From a bacterium MS4 (GTDB lineage Bacteria; Bacillota; Clostridia; Oscillospirales; Acutalibacteraceae): DNA of 64,000 bases. The DNA lies in assembly GCA_000752215.1 (NCBI GenBank), contig CCFG01000005.1:185812-249811 (forward strand). Direction: 5' to 3'. The notes below the pieces were generated by a model, which was not told where the DNA came from, searched no databases, and was given only the letters and a program-made list of their open reading frames with translations. Positions 8,272 through 14,955 of the stretch are shown in pieces (positions within the stretch are counted from its first letter, which is position 1; each line of letters begins with the position of its first letter). The translations under genes and the position numbers were made by a program.

Positions 8272-8526
8272 GATGAAAATGGCAACGGCTTTTACATGGC
8301 AGGAAGAGGCTATTATTATCGAAAGCTGAAAAGTGCCGCGAAGGAAAGCGCTGTTTCCCTCGGCGTACGGAGAACGACCGTCGACCAGCTTGTAGCGGTC
8401 GCGGGGATTTGGCTGCCGCCGTCGTCCGGGGACTGATGCTCACCATTTCCCATCAGCATGAGATCGGTGCCCTATCCTCAGGTACTGGATACGCTAGTGC
8501 GCAGCGCGTGCCGCGAGCTGTTTTAA
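8272..8526 (+). pseudogene. TetR-family regulator remnant
   Basis: Frame-by-frame reading gives a TetR-like helix-turn-helix (..AAKESAVSLGVRRTTVDQLVAVAGI) that hits TGA near 8433. In other frames there follow ..VRGLMLTISHQHEIG and then PQVLDTLVRSACRELF with a stop at 8524-8526, recognisable as the C-terminus of the same family. The middle effector-binding region is missing and at least two frame changes are needed. Its promoter/operator persists. It probably once controlled the adjacent methyltransferase genes. Confidence 0.65.
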
Positions 8527-8530
8527 AAAG

Positions 8531-8555
8531 GTTGTCCCGCAAGGACGGCTTTTTT
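8531..8555 (+). terminator. Short terminator after the tetR remnant
   Basis: GTTGTCC, loop CGCAA, GGACGGC (stem includes G-T pairs), then six T. It would separate the remnant from the methyltransferase operon. Confidence 0.5.
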
Positions 8556-8566
8556 AACCGGCTTGA

Positions 8567-8582
8567 GTTAGCGTAGGCTAAC
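8567..8582. promoter_or_regulatory. Island palindrome, site 1 (methyltransferase operon)
   Basis: GTTAGCGTAGGCTAAC: 6-bp arms GTTAGC/GCTAAC around a 4-bp centre, the same palindrome seen at 13625, 25849 and 27920. It lies 104 bp before the first methyltransferase gene. No convincing -10/-35 pair could be aligned to it. Confidence 0.65.
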
Positions 8583-8685
8583 CATTAATGGGCGAACAGA
8601 AAGCCACCCGTTTCCCTGGCCGCCATGGCGGAGGGGCACACGAAAAACGCCAACGGAAAGAAAATCAGAAGGAGTGACGACAGGC

Positions 8686-9378
8686 ATGGCACATGAAGAA
8701 ATCCGGCAGGCTTATCAGATGCTGGGCCAGGAGGCTACCGCCTACGACGGTATGATCACCTGCTCCACGCTTTTTGGCAGAACCATCTGCAAACTGGTGT
8801 GGGATATGAACAAGGCGGATAATGACCGCTATCTGCAGCTGGCGCTTGCCGGAATCCGGGAGGACTTTGCCGGAAAGCTTCTGGAAGTTCCCGTAGGTAC
8901 GGGCGTACTTACCATGCCGGTATACCAGAAGCTGGCAAATGCGGACGTGACCTGTCTGGACTACTCGACGGAAATGATGGCCACCGCGCAAAAAAGGGCG
9001 GAAAAGTTCGGATTGCAGCAGGTCCGCTTTGTACAGGGCGACGTGGGGGGCCTCCCCTTTGAAAACGGCAGCTTCGACGTCGTATTGTCCCTGAACGGCT
9101 TTCACGCCTTTCCGGACAAGGGCGCGGCCTATCGCGAAACCTTCCGGGTGCTGAAGCCCGGCGGGATTTTCTGCGGCTGCTTTTATATCCGGGGCGAAAC
9201 CCGGCGCACCGATTGGTTTATCCGGCATTTTTACGAACCGAAGGGCTTTTTTACTCCTCCGTTTGAGACGGCGGAAAGCCTGAAAAAACAACTGGAAAAT
9301 TTCTACGCAAACGTGACCCTGGATACGGTAAAATCCATGGCCTGCTTTTGCTGCCGCAAGGGGGAATCAAGAAAATGA
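8686..9378 (+). CDS. Class I SAM-dependent methyltransferase (first of three)
   Basis: 230-aa methyltransferase of the UbiE/Methyltransf_11 type. The SAM-binding motif I is LLEVPVGTGVLTMPV, with the acidic motif II in TCLDYSTEMM, motif III VRFVQGDVGGLPF, and the post-motif VLKPGGIFCG. AAGGAG lies 12 bp before the ATG at 8686; a GTG at 8674 overlaps that site and is rejected. It overlaps the next methyltransferase gene by ATGA and shares the operon whose upstream region carries the GTTAGC/GCTAAC palindrome. Substrate unknown; a small molecule is more likely than nucleic acid. Confidence 0.85.
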   Translation: MAHEEIRQAYQMLGQEATAYDGMITCSTLFGRTICKLVWDMNKADNDRYLQLALAGIREDFAGKLLEVPVGTGVLTMPVYQKLANADVTCLDYSTEMMATAQKRAEKFGLQQVRFVQGDVGGLPFENGSFDVVLSLNGFHAFPDKGAAYRETFRVLKPGGIFCGCFYIRGETRRTDWFIRHFYEPKGFFTPPFETAESLKKQLENFYANVTLDTVKSMACFCCRKGESRK

Positions 9379-9998
9379 TGAAACGCTTTTTCCAAAACAC
9401 GCGAAAACCGGAAGGCTTTCTTGGGCGCATGATGCTCCGCAGCATGAACGGAGGGCATACGCCGCTGTCCACCTGGGGGCTTTCCCTGATTTATCCCGCG
9501 CCGGACGCCCGCGTGCTGGACATTGGCTGCGGCGGGGGCGCGAACATCGCAAGGCTGATGAATCTCTGTCCCCTGGGGTTTGTGGACGGTATCGACTATT
9601 CCTCAGAAAGCGTTGCCTTCAGTCGGAAGAAAAACGCCGCGGACCTTGGCAAACGGTGTGAAATCCGACAAGGGGACGTAGGGGCGCTGCCCTATGCCGA
9701 CGCAGCCTTCGATCTGGTGACCGCTTTTGAAACGGTCTATTTCTGGCCTGATCTCGAAAAAGCTTTTGCCGAGGTCCTGCGTGTACTCAAACCCGGAGGG
9801 CAGTTCCTCCTCGTATGCGAAATGGATGATCCGTCCAACACTACCTGGACCGGGCTCATCGACGGGATGACGGTCTATGCCGGCGAGGACCTGAAGGTTC
9901 GGCTGGAACAGGCGGGTTTTGCTCCCGTCCGCCTGTTACGGAACAAAAAGGGCTGGATCGGTCTGCTGGCCGGAAAAGCGGAAGGGGAACTTTCATGA
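9375..9998 (+). CDS. Class I SAM-dependent methyltransferase (second of three)
   Basis: 207-aa methyltransferase. Motif I VLDIGCGGGANIARL, VDGIDYSSESV for the ribose-binding acid, EIRQGDVGALPY and VLKPGGQFLLVCE. Starts at ATG 9375 overlapping the stop of the previous gene (ATGA), so translation is coupled. Its C-terminus overlaps the third gene in the same way. It is related to but clearly different from its neighbours, so the trio is not a simple tandem duplication. No substrate can be read from sequence. Confidence 0.88.
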   Translation: MMKRFFQNTRKPEGFLGRMMLRSMNGGHTPLSTWGLSLIYPAPDARVLDIGCGGGANIARLMNLCPLGFVDGIDYSSESVAFSRKKNAADLGKRCEIRQGDVGALPYADAAFDLVTAFETVYFWPDLEKAFAEVLRVLKPGGQFLLVCEMDDPSNTTWTGLIDGMTVYAGEDLKVRLEQAGFAPVRLLRNKKGWIGLLAGKAEGELS

Positions 9999-10789
9999 GA
10001 AAGCAAACAAAAATCGACTATGCAAATTGGATACCGGCAAAGCTGCCGACTACCTTAGGCGTGACCGGCCTCCTGCTGGCCCTGCTGTTCGCCGCCAGCT
10101 TCCTGCCGGCAGCGAACGTTCCCGTTATCATCCTTCGGATTTTTTTCGCTGCCGCGGCGCTTCTGACACTGGCCCTTTTCGGATACATGGCCCGCGCCCG
10201 CCGGCTGCTCTCTTATGAGGGCGGCGGCGTGCAGGGCAAAATTCTGGACAATGTACTGCGCTATCTCGATTGGGACGGGCACGGTACGCTTCTGGATATC
10301 GGCTGCGGCAGCGGTGCGCTGACCATCAAGGCCGCAAAAAAATATCCGGATGCCCGCTGCGTCGGCATGGACTACTGGGGCGCAATGTGGGACTACGCAA
10401 AGGAGCAGTGCGAAACCAACGCGGAGCTGGAAGGGGTCGCAAAACGTACGTCCTTTCAAAAGGGCGACGCAGCGCATCTGGATTTTCCAGACGGGCACTT
10501 CGATGCCGCGGTAAGCAATTTTGTTTTTCACGAGGTACGCACCCAGCCGGATAAACTGACGCTGATCCGGGAGGCTCTGCGGGTACTGAAGCCCGGCGCG
10601 CCCTTCGCGTTTGAGGATGTATTTTTCTCCCAAAAGAATTATCCGAATTTGAACACGCTGGTGGAAACGCTGTCTAAAGAAGTAACGGAAATCCGCTTCG
10701 TGGACACCCGGAAGAACAGCTTTGTTCCGAAGCTGCTGCGGACGTCTTTGGTCGCCGGGGAAATGGGACTTATCTGTGGGAAGAAATAA
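9995..10789 (+). CDS. Membrane-anchored class I methyltransferase (third of three)
   Basis: 264 aa. Residues ~15-65 form two hydrophobic segments (GLLLALLFAASFL and IILRIFFAAAALLTLALFGY), followed by a cytoplasmic Rossmann methyltransferase domain with LLDIGCGSGALTIKAA, VGMDYWG, FQKGDAAHLDFPDG and VLKPGAPFAFED. Starts by ATGA overlap with the preceding gene. Membrane anchoring suggests a lipidic or envelope-associated substrate, or tethering near a transporter; this is inference. Ends the operon before a strong bidirectional terminator. Confidence 0.87.
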   Translation: MRKQTKIDYANWIPAKLPTTLGVTGLLLALLFAASFLPAANVPVIILRIFFAAAALLTLALFGYMARARRLLSYEGGGVQGKILDNVLRYLDWDGHGTLLDIGCGSGALTIKAAKKYPDARCVGMDYWGAMWDYAKEQCETNAELEGVAKRTSFQKGDAAHLDFPDGHFDAAVSNFVFHEVRTQPDKLTLIREALRVLKPGAPFAFEDVFFSQKNYPNLNTLVETLSKEVTEIRFVDTRKNSFVPKLLRTSLVAGEMGLICGKK

Positions 10790-10853
10790 AACTCCTGACC
10801 TCTGTTTTTATTTTTGGGAAATCCCTCCTATATTAAAAAGAGAAACTGCTGAC

Positions 10854-10891
10854 AAAAAATACCGCCTGTTTTTTTGCAGGCGGTATTTTTT
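10854..10891. terminator. Bidirectional terminator
   Basis: AAAAAATACCGCCTG (10854-10868) pairs perfectly with CAGGCGGTATTTTTT (10877-10891). With A-run and T-run on either side it ends both the methyltransferase operon and the convergent merR gene. Confidence 0.88.
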
Positions 10892-10902
10892 ACTGATGAC
10901 GC

Positions 10903-11721
10903 TTATTTCTTTTTCACGGGGTAGCAAACCTCCGTCACCCATTCGTCAGGATTTTGCGTTTCATGAGGGCTGACATGGTAAATGTTGAAGAAAGGCCCGT
11001 TAAAATCGTAACCGTTATCGCGAACCCAATTGGCAACAGCCTCACTGACTCCGTCGATTTTGTCATAGCCTCCCTTGTAGGTGGCTGAAGCGATCAAAAC
11101 AGGCGGCTCGGTTTTGAACACCACATGCTCGGTGTTCGGGTAGCTGCCCCGCACGGATTTCTGAACTTCCACGTCCACGTCGGTTTCCTTGTACTCTGCA
11201 TCGTGGAAAATCGCCAGCGTGTAGCAGGGCTCGCCGTCCTGCATGTTCAACGGGGCGGTTTCTTTCATGAGGACATGCCAGAGCCTGCCCTCGTAGTCAT
11301 ATGCGGGAATGATCTGTCGGACGCTGGCAACATAGCGTTCAGGCAGCGTTTTTAAAGTTACATTGTAACTCATCGCGGTTCCATCCTTTCTCAGCCGTTT
11401 AATGGCTGTTTCAAGGAGCAGCAGACGGTGCGCGGTTAACTCGGCCTCTGCTTTTACTTCGGTTTGCTTTACGGACAAAAACTCCGCCAGCTTTTGCGGA
11501 TCATTGTAAATTTTCAGAATTTCCCCTATAACGGACAGGCCGAACCCCATATCCTTGAGACAATTAATCCGACCGGCCACAGGGAGCTGATCCTCGCCAT
11601 AATAGCGGTAGCCAGTAAAAGAATCGATACTTTTGGGCACCAGCAGGCCGATTTCGTCGTAATGCCGCAGCATCCGAATGCTGATCCTTGACAGTTTAGA
11701 AAAATCACCTATTTTCAGCAT
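10903..11721 (-). CDS. MerR-family regulator with GyrI-like effector domain
   Basis: 272-aa transcription regulator. The winged-helix HTH is at the N-terminus (MLKIGDFSKLSRISIRMLRHYDEIGLL, then SFTGYRYY). A coiled-coil helix (~75-115) follows, then a GyrI-like/AraC effector-binding domain (~125-272) ending ..EVCYPVKKK. Such proteins are multidrug-type sensors that twist promoters with long spacers. Its own upstream region has a TTGACT-19 bp-TATACT promoter. The ATG at 11721 is chosen because the family N-terminus starts there and GAGGGATC precedes it. No obvious target operon adjoins it. Confidence 0.88.
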   Translation of the reverse strand: MLKIGDFSKLSRISIRMLRHYDEIGLLVPKSIDSFTGYRYYGEDQLPVAGRINCLKDMGFGLSVIGEILKIYNDPQKLAEFLSVKQTEVKAEAELTAHRLLLLETAIKRLRKDGTAMSYNVTLKTLPERYVASVRQIIPAYDYEGRLWHVLMKETAPLNMQDGEPCYTLAIFHDAEYKETDVDVEVQKSVRGSYPNTEHVVFKTEPPVLIASATYKGGYDKIDGVSEAVANWVRDNGYDFNGPFFNIYHVSPHETQNPDEWVTEVCYPVKKK

Positions 11722-11761
11722 GATAGATCCCTCACACATGTGTTTTTTCGAGCTCAGTTAC

Positions 11762-11792
11762 AGTATAGAGTATACCATAATGGGAGAGTCAA
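11762..11792 (-). promoter_or_regulatory. MerR-type promoter with 19-bp spacer
   Basis: On the minus strand TTGACT (11792-11787), a 19-bp spacer containing CTCCCATTATGG and TATACT (11767-11762). An over-long spacer is characteristic of promoters activated by MerR proteins, consistent with autoregulation. Confidence 0.6.
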
Positions 11793-11828
11793 TAGGCAAT
11801 TTGCATTTTATCCGCCGCGGCTTACAAT

Positions 11829-12716
11829 TTATCTTTCCGTTCTTTTATGGCGTCTTTTCGCCTCATACATTTTTTTGTCGGCCAGCTTGATGATCTCCTC
11901 CGCCGTTAAGCCGGAGTCCGGCATTGTTACCACTCCCTGTGATACCGTAATGCCAATATCGCTGCCCTGTATGGGGAACGCCGCTTTATCAAAGTCCTGA
12001 TAAATCCGCTGTGAAACGCGGTGCGCCTCTTCGCTGCCGGTATTGTTCAGGCAGATCACGAACTCGTCGCCGCCGTAGCGGGCCGCCCAGTCCGTCTCGT
12101 TCCTGATGCATTTCTGGATCGTTCCCGCCGCGAATTTTAAAATCTGGTCTCCGGCCGCATGACCGAAGGTGTCGTTGACCGTCTTCATATTATCAATATC
12201 GATGAAAATAACCGACAACGGCTTCTGGCCCACCATCGCGCCGACAATATCGGCAGGCAGACGGTCGTCCAGAAACCGGCGGTTATATAGAGACGTCAGC
12301 TCGTCCCGGATGACCATATCGTTGATATCCCTGACCGCGTTAAACAGCACCTGACCCTTATTGTATTCGCCTGTGCCGATCATCATGGTATCCGTCGCAT
12401 TTTTCAGAATTTCCAGCACCACGGGGTGTTCCTCGGAGTCGATTGGCAGGGCAGTGACCAGCATAATCACATCGGGGCTGTGCTCCAGCTTCATAAAGCT
12501 CTTCTGTTCCCGGTGCGCCCTGATCGACACGCAGTTTTCACAGATGCGCCCGCTGCTCCAATAGGCGTAACACGCCTCGCACGTTTCGGCCGTACCGTTA
12601 TTGCGGTATTCCATAACCCTTTTCCGCACGGGGTCCACAAGACGGACCGCATCATACATTTTGTGAAAAAAGTCCAAGTTCGCCTGCAGTTTGTCCAGCG
12701 TAATTTTTTCGGTCAT
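11829..12716 (-). CDS. GGDEF diguanylate cyclase with Cys-rich sensor region
   Basis: 295 aa. The C-terminal ~165 residues are a GGDEF domain (DELTSLYNRRFL, IDIDNMKTVNDTFGHAAGD, ARYGGDEFV), so it should make cyclic di-GMP. The N-terminal part resembles a PAS-like sensor and has a tight cysteine set, ETCEACYAYWSSGRICENC, that could hold a metal or iron-sulfur centre. No membrane segments. The ATG at 12716 follows AAGGAGAG. It lies between merR and the DUF6176 gene without a palindrome of its own. No EAL/HD-GYP partner is in the window. Confidence 0.88.
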   Translation of the reverse strand: MTEKITLDKLQANLDFFHKMYDAVRLVDPVRKRVMEYRNNGTAETCEACYAYWSSGRICENCVSIRAHREQKSFMKLEHSPDVIMLVTALPIDSEEHPVVLEILKNATDTMMIGTGEYNKGQVLFNAVRDINDMVIRDELTSLYNRRFLDDRLPADIVGAMVGQKPLSVIFIDIDNMKTVNDTFGHAAGDQILKFAAGTIQKCIRNETDWAARYGGDEFVICLNNTGSEEAHRVSQRIYQDFDKAAFPIQGSDIGITVSQGVVTMPDSGLTAEEIIKLADKKMYEAKRRHKRTER

Positions 12717-12903
12717 ACATACTCTCCTTAAGATGATAAGACGGAAACAACGGATGCGCTCAAGAGCAGAAAAACAGAGTAAAATCTGCGCAGTCGGGTA
12801 ATTATGTTTTTTATTATACAATGAGAATGCAAATATGGCAAACTACAGGCAGGCCATCATAAAACATCCGAAATTAACGGCTCAGGCCGGGACGGGCAGC
12901 TTC

Positions 12904-13251
12904 TTAATTTTGCTGAAATACGGAAAAGTCCCCCAGCGCAAGCGCCGGGTCAATCCGCACGCAGCCCTCCGTGTCCACACAGGCCGTCATATATTCAAAA
13001 TGCTTTGCATCCAGCGGGTTCCCGCTGGATTGAGCCACTTTGCTTGCATATTCCAGGTCGTCGGCCAGAACAAACAAATAGACATACATGGACCCGTTTT
13101 CCACACTGGTAAAATAAATTTCCAGATGCTCCTTTTCATTTTTCAGCGTTTCATTGCCCGCCTCCTTGTTTTCCTTTAGAAATTCGAGCCACTCCCGCGC
13201 AAGGTCTTCCTTTCCGGATTTAATTTTCACGCGCCATAAAACAATGTCCAT
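12904..13251 (-). CDS. Small DUF6176-like protein (ABM-like alpha/beta)
   Basis: 115-aa cytoplasmic protein beginning MDIVLWRVKIKSGKEDLAREW. It resembles the DUF6176 group of small alpha/beta proteins whose predicted fold is like antibiotic-biosynthesis-monooxygenase barrels. No catalytic residues can be assigned. AGGAGGAG precedes the ATG. Its own promoter (13334-13311) carries an island palindrome right after the -10, so it belongs to the same regulon as the divergent ECF importer. If the importer takes heme, a small ABM-like protein could be a heme-handling partner; that is speculation. Confidence 0.75.
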   Translation of the reverse strand: MDIVLWRVKIKSGKEDLAREWLEFLKENKEAGNETLKNEKEHLEIYFTSVENGSMYVYLFVLADDLEYASKVAQSSGNPLDAKHFEYMTACVDTEGCVRIDPALALGDFSVFQQN

Positions 13252-13290
13252 TTTATTTTCTCCTCCTTGTATTTTCGTCCGATTACGATC

Positions 13291-13339
13291 GGTTAGTCAT
13301 CACTAACCTAATCATACAGGAACCACCGCCTTAAGTCAA
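13291..13339 (-). promoter_or_regulatory. Promoter with island palindrome, site 2 (DUF6176 gene)
   Basis: Minus strand: TTGACT (13339-13334), 17-bp spacer, TATGAT (13316-13311), then the palindrome GGTTAGTGATGACTAACC (13308-13291), starting two bases after the -10. A protein bound there would block open-complex formation. Confidence 0.75.
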
Positions 13340-13366
13340 GAAATGCGGGTCCATAAACGCATTTTC

Positions 13367-13415
13367 TTTACATGCCAGGCGGAATATGCTACGATATGAT
13401 TCGTTATCACTAACC
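13367..13415 (+). promoter_or_regulatory. Divergent promoter with degenerate palindrome, site 3 (ECF operon)
   Basis: TTTACA (13367-13372), 17-bp spacer, TACGAT (13390-13395), then GATTCGTTATCACTAACC (13398-13415), which matches site 2 at 15 of 18 positions. The palindrome again starts two bases after the -10. It would drive the ECF operon from a ~270-nt leader. Confidence 0.6.
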
Positions 13416-13618
13416 ATATAAAAACACCCCGCCGGCATTCCACCGCGGAGACCGTCCCGACCTCCTGCAGTGCGAGTGCGTATCCAGGAAGGAGCTTTCC
13501 CCCCGGATGCAAACAAAAAGTCCAAACGGTGCCAAACCGTCCAATCGGAGCGGAAGTCAAAACCGGCAGCCATTATACTGTTTTGTGACGGACGCTGTCA
13601 GGCGTCCTAATAAAAAGC
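13416..13618 (+). other. Leader region of the ECF operon
   Basis: About 200 bp between the putative promoter and the palindrome before the S component. No supported gene on either strand: the minus-strand frames here lack ribosome sites and family resemblance. It may be an untranslated leader; a second weak promoter (TTGTGA at 13583, TAATAA at 13608) could also start transcription here. Confidence 0.4.
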
Positions 13619-13646
13619 CGGTTGGTTAGCTAAGGCTAACCAACCG
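13619..13646. promoter_or_regulatory. Extended island palindrome, site 4, before the ECF S gene
   Basis: CGGTTGGTTAGC (13619-13630), TAAG, GCTAACCAACCG (13635-13646): a perfect 12-bp inverted repeat whose core is GTTAGCTAAGGCTAAC. It ends 19 bp before the ATG, so it could act both as an operator and as a hairpin near the ribosome site. Confidence 0.75.
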
Positions 13647-13665
13647 CTGTCAGGGGGAAACAAAA

Positions 13666-14271
13666 ATGGCTTCAAACAACTTAAACAGAGGGCTGACAGG
13701 AAAGGATCTCATTACGGTGGGAATCTTCTCCGCCCTTTACTTCGTCATTAACTTTATCTTCATGTTGCTGGGCGGACTGCATCCTTTAATCTGGATCCTG
13801 ATGCCCGGTTTCATCGCCTTGTTTTCGGGGATTCCCTTTATGCTGATGTGCGCCAAGGTACAGAAGCCCTGGGCCGTACTGCTGATGGGCATTATCACCG
13901 GTCTTATTTATTTTGTAACGGGTCAGTTCACAGTGGTGATTCTTGTAACGTTCGTCATTTCCTGCGCTCTGGCGGAGCTCGCCCGCGCCGTTACCAAATA
14001 CGGGAGCTTTCAGGGAAACACGGCGGCTTTCGTGCTGTTTTCGCTTGGTATGACGGGATCGCCGCTTCCCCTCTGGCTGATGCGGGACAGCTTCCTTTCC
14101 CAGATTTCCTCGCAGGGAATCCCGGCGGACTACCTTGAAACCCTGAAAGCCGTTTCCTCGCCCGCCATGCTGATCGTCCTTTTTGCGGCGCCTGTTGTCG
14201 GCGCGATATTCGGCGCTTACATTACCAGAGGCATGTTTAAAAAGCACTTTGTCAAGGCGGGCATCGTTTGA
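13666..14271 (+). CDS. ECF transporter S component (MptD / Trep_Strep family)
   Basis: 201-aa integral membrane protein with about five or six hydrophobic segments; the start LTGKDLITVGIFSALYFVINFIFML is typical of the MptD/Trep_Strep substrate-binding subunits. It would bind a substrate at the outer face and pair with the T and A subunits that follow. A paralogous arrangement in streptococci (siaFGH) has been described as a heme importer. CAGGGGG lies before the ATG. It overlaps the next gene by four bases. Substrate identity here is inferred from context only. Confidence 0.85.
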   Translation: MASNNLNRGLTGKDLITVGIFSALYFVINFIFMLLGGLHPLIWILMPGFIALFSGIPFMLMCAKVQKPWAVLLMGIITGLIYFVTGQFTVVILVTFVISCALAELARAVTKYGSFQGNTAAFVLFSLGMTGSPLPLWLMRDSFLSQISSQGIPADYLETLKAVSSPAMLIVLFAAPVVGAIFGAYITRGMFKKHFVKAGIV

Positions 14272-14273
14272 GC

Positions 14274-14942
14274 ATGCAAAAACATCTGCGAATCGATCCC
14301 CGCACCGGGCTGCTTCTGCTGGTGATGTCCAACATCATCGCGTTCACACAGAACTCCTTTTCGGTCGAAACCGGCTGGATTCTTTTCCTCTGTCTGCTGG
14401 CGGCTTTCTGCGGCTGCGGCAGGGCGGCCGCCCGATGGCTGCTGGCCTTCTGCCTGCTTCTGGGCCTTCAATACTACGTGTTCCCGGTATCCGCGAAGAT
14501 CATCGCCACCAGCTTTTCCATTTTTGCGAATTACACGCGAAGAATGTTCCCCTGCCTGATCGTCGGTATGCTGATGGTAAAAAAGACGCCGCTTCGGGAC
14601 CTGATCGTGGGGCTGAGGAAATGGCATTTCCCGCAGAAGCTGATCGTGGCGGTATCGGTGACCCTGCGCTACTTTCCCGCGATCCGTGAAGAAGCCGGAT
14701 ACATACGCGACGCCATGAAGCTTCGGAAGATTCACGGGCTGCAGAAAGTGGAATGTCTGGTCATTCCTTTGATGATCTCGGCGACCGGCACTGCGGAAGA
14801 GCTCGCGGCGGCGGCGGTGACACGCGGGATTGAAAACCCCGCTCCCAAAACAAGCGTGGTGGAGCTCCGCCTGACCGCGGCGGACGGAGCGTGTATTCTG
14901 GCCGGGGTTCTCTTCACCGCCGCTTCCTGCCTGATCAGATGA
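14274..14942 (+). CDS. ECF transporter T component (EcfT/CbiQ family)
   Basis: 222-aa transmembrane coupling subunit. N-terminal hydrophobic helices (LLLLVMSNIIAFTQNSF.., GWILFLCLLAAFCGCG) are followed by the long cytoplasmic coupling region with AVSVTLRYFPAIREEAGYIRDAMKLR, in which the short Ala-Arg-type helix contacts the ATPases, and a C-terminal hydrophobic segment. The ATG at 14274 is annotated; a TTG six bases earlier overlapping the previous stop is possible. It lies between S and A genes of the same transporter. Confidence 0.87.
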   Translation: MQKHLRIDPRTGLLLLVMSNIIAFTQNSFSVETGWILFLCLLAAFCGCGRAAARWLLAFCLLLGLQYYVFPVSAKIIATSFSIFANYTRRMFPCLIVGMLMVKKTPLRDLIVGLRKWHFPQKLIVAVSVTLRYFPAIREEAGYIRDAMKLRKIHGLQKVECLVIPLMISATGTAEELAAAAVTRGIENPAPKTSVVELRLTAADGACILAGVLFTAASCLIR

Positions 14943-14955
14943 AAGGAGGTGCTTT

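Noticed and set aside
8165..8446. 93-aa minus-strand open frame
   Set aside because: It overlaps the TetR remnant antisense, has no ribosome site and no family resemblance.
10722..10973. 83-aa open frame across the methyltransferase/merR junction
   Set aside because: It runs through the bidirectional terminator and has no ribosome site.
13331..13573. Minus-strand open frames of 74-80 aa
   Set aside because: They lie over the divergent promoters and leader, lack ribosome sites and are low-complexity Arg/Gly-rich translations.
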